Below are positions 1 through 8,099 of a stretch of 34,021 bases of DNA, piece by piece (position 1 is the first letter of the stretch; each line of letters starts with the position of its first letter). This stretch comes from Acidimicrobiia bacterium (GTDB lineage Bacteria; Actinomycetota; Acidimicrobiia; Acidimicrobiales; Aldehydirespiratoraceae). The translations under genes were made by a program, and so were the position numbers. The stretch lies in the NCBI GenBank assembly GCA_003231645.1, contig QIIW01000098.1, positions 1 through 34,021 of the forward strand, given 5' to 3'. Under the pieces are notes generated by a model. The model did no database searches, had not been told where the DNA came from, and saw nothing but the letters and a program-made list of their open reading frames with translations.

Positions 1-53
1 TCCGCGTCGGACAACTTGGGGACGATCTGGCCGCGGGTCGTTCGGGTGCCCAT
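1..53 (-). CDS. Possible 5' end of a divergent gene (partial)
   Basis: An ATG on the minus strand at 53 opens a reading frame of 17 codons that runs off the left edge (begins MGTRTTRGQIVPKLSDA). The fragment is too short to name. Its position, head-to-head with sufB and sharing a promoter region that contains a palindrome, would suit a regulator of the suf genes, but that is inference only. No ribosome binding site is obvious. Confidence 0.3.
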   Translation of the reverse strand, partial: MGTRTTRGQIVPKLSDA

Positions 54-80
54 CGGCGATGAAGCGCCGGTGGGGTTTGT

Positions 81-96
81 TACTATCCACGTAGTA
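81..96. promoter_or_regulatory. Palindromic operator-like site 1 in the sufB promoter
   Basis: TACTA-N6-TAGTA is a perfect inverted repeat, and TACTAT (81-86) within it resembles a -10 hexamer, so a bound protein would block the promoter. The core CTAT-CCAC-GTAG (83-94) matches the CTAC-N4-GTAG cores found upstream of sufD and of the sufC2-sufS-sufU operon. The regulator is not known. Confidence 0.6.
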
Positions 97-131
97 GAAA
101 TTCCGATTCGCCCCACCGATGGAGATTGCCC

Positions 132-1535
132 ATGACCTCTGCCGACCTCGGCGTCGATCTGAGTCGCTACAAGCTTGGCTGGAGCGACGAGGAGGACTAT
201 GTGTTCAAGCCCAAGAAGGGCCTGAACGAGGAGATCCTCCAAGAGATGTCGTGGCTCAAGGGTGAGCCTCGGTGGATGCTCGACTTTCGCCTGAAGTCGC
301 TCCAACGTTTCCGTCGCCGACCGATGCCGTCGTGGGGTGGCGATCTGAGTGGCATCGACTTCGACGACATCTACTACTACATCAAGCCGACCGAGGGCCT
401 CTCCGACGACTGGGAGGACGTACCCGACGCCATCAAGGACACCTACGAGAAACTCGGCATCCCCCAGGCCGAACGCAAGTACCTCGCCGGGGTCACCGCC
501 CAGTACGAATCCGAGGTCGTGTACCACCGCAACCGGGAGGACCTCGAGGCCCAGGGCGTGCTGTTCTCCGACATGGACACGGCACTCAGGGAGCATCCCG
601 AGATCGTCAAGAAGTACTTCGGCAAGATCATCCCGCCCAACGACAACAAGTTCTCCTCGCTCAACTCGGCGGCCTGGTCGGGAGGTTCGTTCATCTACGT
701 CCCTCCCGGGGTCGAGGTCGAGATGCCGTTGCAGGCCTACTTCCGTATCAACGCCGAGAACATGGGCCAGTTCGAACGCACGCTGATCATCGCCGATGAA
801 GGCTCCAAGGTTCACTACATCGAGGGTTGCTCGGCCCCCACCTACACCTCCGACTCGCTTCACTCCGCGGTGGTCGAGATCATCGTGAAACCGTCGGCCC
901 GGGTCACCTACACCACCATCCAGAACTGGTCCGACAACGTCTACAACCTGGTCACCAAGCGGGCATGGGTCGAGGCCGAGGGGCACATGGAGTGGATCGA
1001 CGGCAACATCGGGTCCCGTCTCACCATGAAGTACCCGGCGGTGATTCTGGCCGGCCCCAAGGCGTCGGGTGAGGTCCTGTCGGTCGCTTACGCCGGTCCG
1101 GGCCAGCACCAGGACACCGGTGCCAAGATGACCCACATCGCGCCCGAGACCACCTCGAAGATCGTGTCGAAATCGATCTCCAAGGGAGGCGGGCGCAGCA
1201 GCTACCGTGGCCTCATCCGAATCGAGGAGGGCGCCAACGGCTGCAAGAGCCATGTGCAGTGCGACGCGCTGATTCTTGACGACGACTCGATCTCCGACAC
1301 CTATCCCTACATGGAGGTCGGTCCCGGCGACGCCGTGGTCGGCCACGAGGCCACCGTCTCCAAGGTCGCCGATGAGCAACTCTTCTATCTGCGGAGCCGC
1401 GGGCTCACCGAAGAGCAGGCCATGGGCATGATCGTCAACGGGTTCATCGAGCCGGTCACCCGGACCCTTCCGATGGAATACGCGGTCGAGTGGAGTCGCC
1501 TGATCGAGTTGCAGATGGAAGGCAGCGTCGGCTGA
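132..1535 (+). CDS. sufB: Fe-S cluster assembly scaffold protein SufB
   Basis: SufB, 467 aa, is the scaffold subunit of the SufBCD complex on which Fe-S clusters are built from sulfide passed on by SufS/SufU. The family core is clear: [20 protein letters not shown], then the beta-helix region with conserved cysteine C233 (EGCSAP), and a C-terminal CKSHVQC pair (C371, C377). I chose ATG 132 because GGAG at 121-124 is 7 nt upstream; an in-frame TTG at 126 is closer to that site and less likely. It is first in a rightward run with a Nudix gene 8 nt downstream. The upstream palindrome suggests repression or cluster-sensing control. Length is normal for the family. Confidence 0.97.
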   Translation: MTSADLGVDLSRYKLGWSDEEDYVFKPKKGLNEEILQEMSWLKGEPRWMLDFRLKSLQRFRRRPMPSWGGDLSGIDFDDIYYYIKPTEGLSDDWEDVPDAIKDTYEKLGIPQAERKYLAGVTAQYESEVVYHRNREDLEAQGVLFSDMDTALREHPEIVKKYFGKIIPPNDNKFSSLNSAAWSGGSFIYVPPGVEVEMPLQAYFRINAENMGQFERTLIIADEGSKVHYIEGCSAPTYTSDSLHSAVVEIIVKPSARVTYTTIQNWSDNVYNLVTKRAWVEAEGHMEWIDGNIGSRLTMKYPAVILAGPKASGEVLSVAYAGPGQHQDTGAKMTHIAPETTSKIVSKSISKGGGRSSYRGLIRIEEGANGCKSHVQCDALILDDDSISDTYPYMEVGPGDAVVGHEATVSKVADEQLFYLRSRGLTEEQAMGMIVNGFIEPVTRTLPMEYAVEWSRLIELQMEGSVG

Positions 1536-1543
1536 GGCCCGTC

Positions 1544-2101
1544 GTGTCCGACCAACGCCCCCGCCCGGAATCGGCCAAGTGGACCGTCCACGGCTCGCGG
1601 TCGATCTACGAGAGCTGGTGGGTCGAACTGCACATGGTCGACGTCGAACTCAACTCGGGTCGACGCTTCGAACACGAGGTCATCCGGGTGCCGCGTGAAG
1701 CGGTCGGCACGGCGGTGGTGGTCGATGGTCGCCTGCTGATGATCTGGCGGCACCGAATGATCCCCGACACGTGGGGCTGGGAAATCCCGGCCGGAGTGGT
1801 GGACGAGGGTGAGACGGTGGCTGCCGCCGCCCGCCGCGAGGTTCTCGAGGAGACCGGCTGGAGATGCGGACCCACGGAGCCGTGCCTGTCGTGGCACCCC
1901 AGCTCGGGGTTGAGCGACCAGAAGTTCCATCTCCACCGGTCGCGTGAGGCGACCCTGGTCGGTGAACCGACTGACATCGACGAGGCGGTCGAGGTGGACT
2001 GGATTCCCATCGACGATCTCAGATCCATGGTCGGGTCCGCCGACATCGTCGACGGCCTCTCCATGGTCGCGGTTTGGTATCTCCTCGCCGACCGCGCGTA
2101 G
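1544..2101 (+). CDS. Nudix hydrolase, ADP-ribose pyrophosphatase-like
   Basis: About 185 aa. A complete Nudix box GX5EX7REUXEEXGU is visible (GVVDEGE, then REVLEETGW), which binds Mg2+ and cleaves nucleoside diphosphate-X substrates. The flanking sequence (WEIPAGVVDEGE, then a WIPIDDL segment) is like ADP-ribose/NDP-sugar pyrophosphatases, but the substrate cannot be fixed from sequence. GTG 1544 is chosen because it begins 8 nt after the sufB stop; longer in-frame starts overlap sufB. It is likely co-transcribed with sufB. Why a Nudix enzyme sits between suf genes is not evident. Confidence 0.85.
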   Translation: MSDQRPRPESAKWTVHGSRSIYESWWVELHMVDVELNSGRRFEHEVIRVPREAVGTAVVVDGRLLMIWRHRMIPDTWGWEIPAGVVDEGETVAAAARREVLEETGWRCGPTEPCLSWHPSSGLSDQKFHLHRSREATLVGEPTDIDEAVEVDWIPIDDLRSMVGSADIVDGLSMVAVWYLLADRA

Positions 2102-2142
2102 GGAGCGACGGATATTGGCGCCGGTTGGGGCACAATGGTCTG

Positions 2143-2583
2143 ATGCCGATGCGACAGGACTGCAAGTACTTCGAGTCTCGTAGCTATCCCAACGGTGACA
2201 CCGTGCGGAAGTGCGATCTCGATCTGGCTCCGGAGGCGCCTTGGCGGTGCCCTTCCGACTGCCCGAAGTACACGAGGCGCCTGGCCGACGTCAACTGGAG
2301 CCACGGGTCGCTGGTCACACCCGAGACCCCGGCCGAGCCCGAGAGCGTGGGTGTCGACGAGAGTGTCGGTGCACTCCTGGATGCCGCGGAGGACATCATC
2401 AACGATGCCGTTCCGTCGATGATGGCCGATCTCGACAAGGAACGCAGTCGCCGTCGCGGGATCCGGGGAAAGCTCAGGCGGGGGGCGAGCGGTTCCGAGA
2501 GCGCAAAACGTGGAAGCCCGAAACCGAGCCGGGGCGAAGGCATCGCCGACCGATTCCGCAGGCGCTACCGCGACGGCCGCTGA
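2143..2583 (+). CDS. Small four-cysteine protein inside the suf cluster
   Basis: 146 aa, family not recognised. The N-terminal 45 residues carry four cysteines, C7, C24, C36 and C40 (C-X16-C-X11-C-X3-C; last part WRCPSDCPKY), suited to binding zinc or an Fe-S cluster. The middle (about residues 65-95) is acidic and probably helical, and the C-terminus is very basic (many Arg/Lys), as in nucleic-acid-binding or disordered tails. ATG 2143 follows CACAAT (2131-2136) by 6 nt with no Shine-Dalgarno, so it is probably translated from a leaderless mRNA with its own promoter. Its place between sufB and sufD suggests a role linked to Fe-S assembly, but this is inference. Confidence 0.75.
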   Translation: MPMRQDCKYFESRSYPNGDTVRKCDLDLAPEAPWRCPSDCPKYTRRLADVNWSHGSLVTPETPAEPESVGVDESVGALLDAAEDIINDAVPSMMADLDKERSRRRGIRGKLRRGASGSESAKRGSPKPSRGEGIADRFRRRYRDGR

Positions 2584-2631
2584 GTCCCGGACAGCCGGTG
2601 CGGGACACGCGGTCGGTGAGGAATCCGGGCG

Positions 2632-2660
2632 TTGGGCAATTACCACTACGTCGGTAGGAT
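2632..2660 (+). promoter_or_regulatory. sufD promoter with palindromic operator-like site 2
   Basis: TTGGGC (2632-2637) and TAGGAT (2655-2660), separated by 17 nt, make a plausible -35/-10 pair. The palindrome CTAC-GTCG-GTAG (2646-2657) lies across the spacer and -10, an arrangement typical of repressor sites. The surrounding 23 nt (from TTACCACTACG onward) match the site upstream of sufC2 at most positions. Confidence 0.6.
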
Positions 2661-2711
2661 AAATCCCTGTTTCCGGCCAGTCGGGCCGGGTGTTGTGGAG
2701 CGTGTTTCACA

Positions 2712-3983
2712 GTGAGCGACTTCTCTCCCGATTCCGCCAGGGTGATCGACGGACCAGACTGGATGGTCCGGAGGCGAGTCGCCGCGGCCGAGGCCCTGGC
2801 CGATTTCGATCTGCCCACCACCGCACTCGAGGAGTGGCGCTACAGCCCGGTCGACAAGCTCGATCTGGCCCGCTTCAGCCCCGCTTCCGGTCTCGCCGAT
2901 CCCCCGATGGTCCCGCTCCATGTGGAGCCGGCCGCGATCGTCAGGGTGGTGAACGGCCGCATCGTCACGGTCGAGATCGACGACGATGTGGCCGCGGCCG
3001 GGGTCCGGGTCGGCGCGTTGGCGGGTCACGACCGCGGGGTCGAGTTGATCGGCGCGGTGGTCGACGGTGCCCCCGACTACTTCACCCGCCTCAACGATGC
3101 CTTCGCCCCCGATCCTGTCGTCGTCCACATCCCGTGCGGGGTGTCGATCGACCGGCCGATCGTGATCAGCAACCACGCGGCCGGTGACGCCATGGCCATG
3201 TTCCCGAGGCTCGTGGTCCGCCTCGAGGCCGGGTCGAGCGCCACGGTGCTCGACCGCCACACCTCCGACGCGGGTGATGAGGTTCTGGTGTGCCCGGTGG
3301 CCGAGTTCGATGTCGATCATGAGGCCCGGCTCGGCTACCTCAACATCCAACAGCTCTCGAGGTCGGCTTGGCAGATAGCCAGTCAGGTCGCCCGCGTCGG
3401 CCAGGAGGCCACGCTCACGGCCGCCACCGCCGGCCTCGGCGGCGCCTACGCTCGCACTCGCGCCGACACCCGCCTCGTCGGCCGCGGGGCGCGCGGTGAC
3501 CTGCAGGCTCTCTACTTCGGCGACGGTGACCAGGCGCTCGATTTCCGTACCTACCAGGACCATGTCGGCGCCGACACCATCTCCAACCTTCTCTACAAGG
3601 GCGTCCTCGGAGGGCGGTCCCGCAGCATCTACTCAGGCCTGATCAAGGTGCGACCCGGGGCTCACGGCACCAACGCCTTCCAGACCAACCGAAACCTCAA
3701 GCTGGGCCCCGACGCCTGGGCCGAATCGGTGCCCAACCTTGAGATCGAGAACAACGACGTCAAGTGCAGCCATGCCTCGTCGGTGGGCCCGGTCGACGAG
3801 GACCAGCGGTTCTATCTCGAGAGCCGGGGAGTGCCGACGGCTGAAGCCGAGCGTCTGATCGTGGGCGGTTTCCTCGACGAGGTCCTCCGCACTCTGCCGG
3901 TGCCGGCCGCGGTCCCGTCTCTCAGGTCGGCGGTGGCGGCGCGAATCGCCGAAGCGACCGATTCGGAACCGGCAGATGTCTGA
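2712..3983 (+). CDS. sufD: Fe-S cluster assembly protein SufD
   Basis: SufD, 423 aa, pairs with SufB in the SufBC2D complex and is needed for iron acquisition. The family core is seen in the C-terminal half: the region ending in QTNRNLKLGPDAWAESVPNL, then NNDVKCSHASSVG with C352 and H354, the equivalents of the conserved SufD cysteine/histidine pair, and FYLESRGVP. The N-terminus (EEWRYSPVDKLDL) is also typical. The start is GTG 2712; there is no strong ribosome binding site. The gene has its own promoter with a shared suf palindrome and overlaps the downstream Rieske gene by 8 nt, so the two are translationally linked. Confidence 0.95.
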   Translation: MSDFSPDSARVIDGPDWMVRRRVAAAEALADFDLPTTALEEWRYSPVDKLDLARFSPASGLADPPMVPLHVEPAAIVRVVNGRIVTVEIDDDVAAAGVRVGALAGHDRGVELIGAVVDGAPDYFTRLNDAFAPDPVVVHIPCGVSIDRPIVISNHAAGDAMAMFPRLVVRLEAGSSATVLDRHTSDAGDEVLVCPVAEFDVDHEARLGYLNIQQLSRSAWQIASQVARVGQEATLTAATAGLGGAYARTRADTRLVGRGARGDLQALYFGDGDQALDFRTYQDHVGADTISNLLYKGVLGGRSRSIYSGLIKVRPGAHGTNAFQTNRNLKLGPDAWAESVPNLEIENNDVKCSHASSVGPVDEDQRFYLESRGVPTAEAERLIVGGFLDEVLRTLPVPAAVPSLRSAVAARIAEATDSEPADV

Positions 3984-4311
3984 GTACAAGGTGCTGCGGC
4001 TCGACGAGATCGACGACGGCACGGCACGCAAGGTCGAGGTCGACGGTCGTTCCGTGGCCCTGATTCGTCTGGGTGACTCGGTCTACGCCATCGGTGACAC
4101 GTGCACCCACGAGGAAGTGTCACTCTCGGAGGGCTACGTCGACGGCGATGAATGCACGATCGAATGTTGGCGCCACGGCGCATCGTTCGACCTCGTGTCG
4201 GGAGAGCCCACCAGCCTGCCGGCGGTGAAGCCGGTGCCGGTTTACGGGGTGTCGGTGGTCGATGGCGATGTATGGGTTTCGGTCTCACACAGCAACGAGA
4301 AGGCGCAATGA
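3976..4311 (+). CDS. Rieske [2Fe-2S] ferredoxin of the suf operon
   Basis: 111 aa, a single small Rieske domain. The two cluster-binding boxes are CTHEEVSL (Cys, His) and CWRHGASFD (Cys, His), so a [2Fe-2S] cluster held by 2 Cys and 2 His is expected. It resembles the stand-alone non-heme ferredoxins (NirD/BphF type) found in actinobacterial suf operons. It overlaps sufD by 8 nt and shares an ATGA overlap with sufC, so the three are surely one transcript. It may carry electrons for cluster assembly, or be a client; the partner is unknown. Confidence 0.9.
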   Translation: MSEYKVLRLDEIDDGTARKVEVDGRSVALIRLGDSVYAIGDTCTHEEVSLSEGYVDGDECTIECWRHGASFDLVSGEPTSLPAVKPVPVYGVSVVDGDVWVSVSHSNEKAQ

Positions 4312-5090
4312 GCGAATTGGTGATCGAGGACTTGCGGGCTGCGGTCCACGGCAAGGTCATTCTGGAAGGCGTCGACCTGGTGGTCCGGTCGGGTGAGGTC
4401 CACGCCATCATGGGCCCCAATGGTTCGGGGAAGTCCACGCTGTCCCACGTCATCGCCGGCCGGCCCGGATACGAGGTCCTGGGCGGGTCGGTGAGGATCG
4501 ACGACATCGAGCTGCTCGGCCTGCCGGCGTGGCAGCGGGCCGAAGCCGGGCTCTTCCTGGCCATGCAATACCCGACCGAGGTGCCCGGGGTGGCCATGCG
4601 TGACATGCTCACCGCGTCACGCGCCACGTCGAGCGACCCCGATGAGATCTATGAATTGATGCAGGCCGAAGCGGGTCGAATCGGGTTCGACGAGAAGTTC
4701 CTCGAGCGCCCCGTCAACGTCGACCTGTCGGGCGGTGAGAAGAAGCGCAACGAGACCCTTCAGCTGGGCGTTCTGAAGCCGAAGTTCGCCATTCTCGACG
4801 AACTCGATTCGGGCCTCGACGTGGATGCGCTGCGAATGGTGAGCCATCGAATCGAGGAAGAGACCTCGCAGTCGGGTGTCGGAGTGATCGCCATTACTCA
4901 CTACAGCCGACTGTTCGAACAGCTCCATCCCGATGTCGTTCACATTTTCGCCAAGGGTCGGATCCTCGAGACCGGTGGCCCCCAACTCGCCGATGAACTC
5001 GAAGAATCCGGATACGAGCGCTGGGTCGGTACCCACGTGTCGCAGCCGGCAATGGCCTCCGATCCGTTCGCCGATCCCCTGGAGCCGTAG
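4308..5090 (+). CDS. sufC: Fe-S assembly ATPase SufC (copy 1)
   Basis: 260 aa ABC-type ATPase that drives conformational change in SufB-SufD. Visible motifs: Walker A GPNGSGKST, the SufC Q-loop region FLAMQYPTEVPGV, signature LSGGEKKRNE, Walker B ILDELDSGLD, and the ITHYSRL H-loop. ILDELDSGLD departs from the usual ILDETDSGLD by Thr to Leu next to the catalytic Glu, whereas the second SufC in this window has the standard form. ATG 4308 overlaps the Rieske stop codon. A C-terminal tail of about 20 residues (SQPAMASDPFADPLEP end) extends beyond the family core. The gene ends 12 nt from the convergent sufU, with no clear terminator between. Confidence 0.94.
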   Translation: MSELVIEDLRAAVHGKVILEGVDLVVRSGEVHAIMGPNGSGKSTLSHVIAGRPGYEVLGGSVRIDDIELLGLPAWQRAEAGLFLAMQYPTEVPGVAMRDMLTASRATSSDPDEIYELMQAEAGRIGFDEKFLERPVNVDLSGGEKKRNETLQLGVLKPKFAILDELDSGLDVDALRMVSHRIEEETSQSGVGVIAITHYSRLFEQLHPDVVHIFAKGRILETGGPQLADELEESGYERWVGTHVSQPAMASDPFADPLEP

Positions 5091-5102
5091 CCACCAACCG
5101 GT

Positions 5103-5603
5103 TCAGACCCGAGGTGCGGCCTCGTCGAGGGCCTGGGTGAGCGTGTTCCAGCCGAGCGTCGCGCACTTGATCCTCACGGGGAACTTCACCACGCCCCTCA
5201 GGGCCTCGAGATCGCCGAGACGCACCGGTTCCTTGTCGCCGGCTTCGGTCGGGGCATCGTCGTTGGAGCCACTGCCATCGCCGCCGATCTCGCCCTCGTG
5301 GATCGACATCATCGCCTTGAACGCCGACACCAGCCGCCGGGCGTCGTCGACGGATTGCCCTTTGACGGCGGCCGACATCATCGAGGCCGACGACTGGCTG
5401 ATCGAGCAACCCTGGCCGCCGATGGCGACATCGGTGATGACACCCTGGTCGTCGACATCGATGTAGACGACGATCTCATCACCGCACAGCGGGTTGAAGC
5501 CCTCGGCACGGGTGGCGGGTGGTGTCGCCAACTCGCCGCGATTGCGAGGGCTGCGGTAGTGGTCGAGGATGACTTCGCGGTAGAGGTCTTCAAGCCCGGG
5601 CAT
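5103..5603 (-). CDS. sufU: Fe-S assembly sulfur-transfer protein SufU
   Basis: 166 aa, SufU/NifU-N family zinc protein that takes persulfide sulfur from SufS and passes it to the SufBCD scaffold. The ligand residues are present: C40 and D42 (NPLCGDE), C66 (GGQGCSIS) and C147 (KCATLGWNTL). An extra Gly/Asp-rich segment (around residues 105-130) characteristic of the SufU subgroup is inserted before the last cysteine. It follows sufS by 11 nt on the same strand and is last in the leftward sufC-sufS-sufU operon. Confidence 0.95.
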   Translation of the reverse strand: MPGLEDLYREVILDHYRSPRNRGELATPPATRAEGFNPLCGDEIVVYIDVDDQGVITDVAIGGQGCSISQSSASMMSAAVKGQSVDDARRLVSAFKAMMSIHEGEIGGDGSGSNDDAPTEAGDKEPVRLGDLEALRGVVKFPVRIKCATLGWNTLTQALDEAAPRV

Positions 5604-5614
5604 GGTGTCGGCTC

Positions 5615-6844
5615 CTAGAACGAAAAGATATCAGCGGCCTGCTCGAGCGCATCTGCGAGTGCGTCGACATCGGCCTCGTTGTTGTACACATAAAGCGATG
5701 CCCGAGACGATGCCGGCACCCCCAGCACCCGCATGAGCGGCTTGGCGCAGTGATGACCGGCCCTCACACACACCCCGGCCTGATCGAGTACCTGCGCGAC
5801 ATCGTGGGGGTGAACGTCGCCGAACTCGAATGACAGAACCCCACCGCGTTCGGCCGGCTCCGAGGGACCGTGGATCTTGATGGTGTCGGGGTAGCGCGCG
5901 GTGAGGGTGCGAAGCGCGTAGGCGGTGAGCCTCGTCTCATGGGCCCTCACCTCGTCCATTCCCAGTTCTTCGAGGTAGTCGATCGCGGCGGCGAGCCCGA
6001 CCGCCTCGGCCACCATCGGCGTGCCGGCCTCGAACTTCCACGGCACCTCGTTGGTGGTGAAGCCCTCCTTGGTCACGTTGAGGATCATTTCACCTCCGCC
6101 CAGGAACGGGGGCATGTCGTCGAGGAGGTCGCGGCGGCCCCAGAGAACCCCGATACCCATGGGGCCGAGAAGCTTGTGTCCGGTGAATACGAGAAAATCG
6201 GCCCCCATGGCCTGCACGTCGGTGGCCACATGAGGAACGAACTGGCTGGCATCGACCGCCACCAGCGCACCCTTCTCGTGAGCAGCGGCCGCCAGCTGAG
6301 CGATCGGATTGATGGTGCCGACGACATTGGACATGGCGGTGATGGCGAGCAGACTCGCACCGTCGAGCAGTCGGTCGAGCGAGTCGAGAACCAGCCGGCC
6401 CTGCGAGTCGACGGGAATCCATCGCAATTCGATGCCCTTTTCGGCCGCGAGCATGTGCCACGGCACAATGTTGGCGTGGTGTTCCATCTCGCTGAGCACG
6501 ACCACGTCGCCGGTCCCGAGATTGGTGTGACCCCACGTACGGGCGATGAGGTTGATCGCCTCGGTGGAGTTTTTCGTGAACACGATCTCGGAGGCCGACG
6601 GGGCGTTGATGAATCGGGCGACCCGGGCTCGTGCCCCCTCGAGCGCGGCCGTGGCCTCGACCGCGAGCCGGTAGGAGCCTCGATGGACGTTGGCATTGAT
6701 CGTTTCGTAGTAGTTCGAGATCGCCTCGATCACCTGACGGGGCTTCTGCGAGGTATTGGCCGAATCGAGGTAGACCAGCCGCTTGCCGTCGACCAACCTG
6801 GTGAGGACGGGGAACTCGTCGGCGATTCCAGGCCGGAGGCTCAC
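5615..6844 (-). CDS. sufS: Cysteine desulfurase SufS
   Basis: 409 aa PLP enzyme that converts cysteine to alanine and leaves a persulfide on its active-site cysteine. The PLP lysine is K224 in FTGHKLLGPMG and the active cysteine is C366 in RAGHHCAKPLM, the group II (SufS/CsdA) arrangement. The N-terminus YLDSANTSQKPRQVI is typical except that the usual YLDNAA/YLDSAAT is SAN here. The start is GTG 6844, forming a GTGA overlap with the stop of the upstream sufC. Together with SufU it forms the sulfur-donor half of the pathway. Confidence 0.96.
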   Translation of the reverse strand: MSLRPGIADEFPVLTRLVDGKRLVYLDSANTSQKPRQVIEAISNYYETINANVHRGSYRLAVEATAALEGARARVARFINAPSASEIVFTKNSTEAINLIARTWGHTNLGTGDVVVLSEMEHHANIVPWHMLAAEKGIELRWIPVDSQGRLVLDSLDRLLDGASLLAITAMSNVVGTINPIAQLAAAAHEKGALVAVDASQFVPHVATDVQAMGADFLVFTGHKLLGPMGIGVLWGRRDLLDDMPPFLGGGEMILNVTKEGFTTNEVPWKFEAGTPMVAEAVGLAAAIDYLEELGMDEVRAHETRLTAYALRTLTARYPDTIKIHGPSEPAERGGVLSFEFGDVHPHDVAQVLDQAGVCVRAGHHCAKPLMRVLGVPASSRASLYVYNNEADVDALADALEQAADIFSF

Positions 6845-7596
6845 AACCCGACCCGTTCGTAGCCCTCGTGTTCGATCCGATCAGCGAGTTCGGGTCCGCC
6901 CGACTCGACGATTCGGCCGTCGACAAGGATGTGAACCCGATCAGGACGGAGCTCGGTGAGCAGCCTCTGATAGTGGGTGATCGCCAGGACGCCGAGACGG
7001 GGACGTTCGGACCGGACTTCCTGCACTCCCTTGGCGACGACCTTCAAAGCGTCGATGTCGAGGCCGGAATCGGTCTCGTCGAGGATCGCGATCTCAGGCT
7101 CGAGAATGGCCATCTGGAGGATCTCGTTGCGCTTCTTCTCACCGCCCGAGAATCCCTCGTTGAGGTATCGGTCGGCGAACGACGGGTCCATCTCGAGGCG
7201 TTGCATCCACTCCATGATCGACAGGCGCAACTCCAGCACCGAGAGGTCGATCCCCTTGCGGGCGGACAGGGCCTGGCGCATGAAGTTGATGACCGAAACC
7301 CCGGCAATCTCCTGGGGGTACTGGAAGGCCAGGAACACCCCGGCCTTGCCGCGCACATCGGCGGGCCAGTCGGTGATGTCCTCGCCGAACAGACGGATGG
7401 TGCCGCCGGTGACCTCGTACTCGGGGCTTCCCAGCAGCACTGTGGCGAGGGTGCTCTTGCCTGACCCGTTCGGGCCCATGAGGGCGTGGACCTCGCCGGA
7501 TCCGACCGTGAGATCGATTCCCCGGAGGATTTCGACACCGCCTTCGGCGGTACGGGCGTGGAGCCCGGAGATCTCGAAGAGGGGCGCTTCTGACAT
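6841..7596 (-). CDS. sufC: Fe-S assembly ATPase SufC (copy 2)
   Basis: 251 aa ABC-type ATPase with all canonical SufC motifs: Walker A MGPNGSGKST, FLAFQYPQEIAGV, signature FSGGEKKRNEI, Walker B ILDETDSGLDIDAL, and ITHYQRLL. It clearly differs from the copy at 4308-5090, so it is a paralogue and not a recent duplicate. ATG 7596 (MSEAPLFEIS) is preferred over an in-frame ATG at 7620 because family members begin near here. It heads the leftward operon with sufS (4-nt overlap) and sufU. A palindrome shared with the other suf promoters lies about 35 nt upstream. Confidence 0.93.
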   Translation of the reverse strand: MSEAPLFEISGLHARTAEGGVEILRGIDLTVGSGEVHALMGPNGSGKSTLATVLLGSPEYEVTGGTIRLFGEDITDWPADVRGKAGVFLAFQYPQEIAGVSVINFMRQALSARKGIDLSVLELRLSIMEWMQRLEMDPSFADRYLNEGFSGGEKKRNEILQMAILEPEIAILDETDSGLDIDALKVVAKGVQEVRSERPRLGVLAITHYQRLLTELRPDRVHILVDGRIVESGGPELADRIEHEGYERVGL

Positions 7597-7629
7597 GGCG
7601 CCGAGTGTATTGGCCGACACCGTTTACTA

Positions 7630-7641
7630 CTACGACCGTAG
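7630..7641. promoter_or_regulatory. Palindromic operator-like site 3 upstream of sufC2-sufS-sufU
   Basis: CTAC-GACC-GTAG is a perfect 4-bp-arm palindrome; the inner bases extend it to CTACG-AC-CGTAG. The wider stretch (7624-7646) matches the sufD site 2 at about 19 of 23 positions. It lies between vapC and the leftward sufC2 start, where the promoter must be. TACACT (7606-7611 region, minus strand) is a possible -10 for a leaderless start at 7596. Confidence 0.55.
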
Positions 7642-7685
7642 GAGAAATGAACCAGCTCGACGGCGTCCTCGATCGGGTGCTGCCG

Positions 7686-8099
7686 TCACGGCGATATCGG
7701 TGAGACGAGCTCGAATCCCAATGCTGTGGCGGCGGGGATCTGGTTGGGATCGAGGGTGGCGTATCGGACCGGACGCGGGAGGCGGTCGGCTGCCGCGAGA
7801 TGGATGGCATCGACGGTGGTCAACCCGTATACGGACCCGAGCTCGGCCGCCGTGGCGAGGCACCGGCTGTCGACGGGTACGACAACGAAGGCATCCCAGT
7901 CGGCTCGGGCCGCGGCCCAGAGGTCGTCGGCCGCGATCTGACTGCCGGCGAGACGGTGCAGGGCCATGAGCAACTCTGTTCGTGCCAGTTCGCTGGCACA
8001 CCACACCGTCGCGTGCTGCATGGCCGAGACCACGAGTTCGCGGTCGGGCCCCGGCAGGTATCGCTGGACCAGCGCCGAGGAATCGAGTGCGAGTGTCAT
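7686..8099 (-). CDS. vapC: VapC-type PIN-domain toxin (ribonuclease)
   Basis: 137 aa PIN domain. Acidic metal-binding residues sit where expected: D6 (ALDSSALV), E in ARTELLMAL, D in TTVDAIHLAAA, and a C-terminal LD (YATLDPNQ). Such proteins cleave RNA, often tRNA, when freed from their antitoxin. It overlaps the upstream antitoxin gene by 4 nt (ATGA), the usual arrangement. The RNA target cannot be predicted. Confidence 0.9.
   Translation of the reverse strand: MTLALDSSALVQRYLPGPDRELVVSAMQHATVWCASELARTELLMALHRLAGSQIAADDLWAAARADWDAFVVVPVDSRCLATAAELGSVYGLTTVDAIHLAAADRLPRPVRYATLDPNQIPAATALGFELVSPISP

Noticed and set aside
7597..7620. Longer sufC2 start at ATG 7620
   Set aside because: Adds eight residues not typical of SufC and has no ribosome binding site; MSEAPLFEIS at 7596 fits the family.
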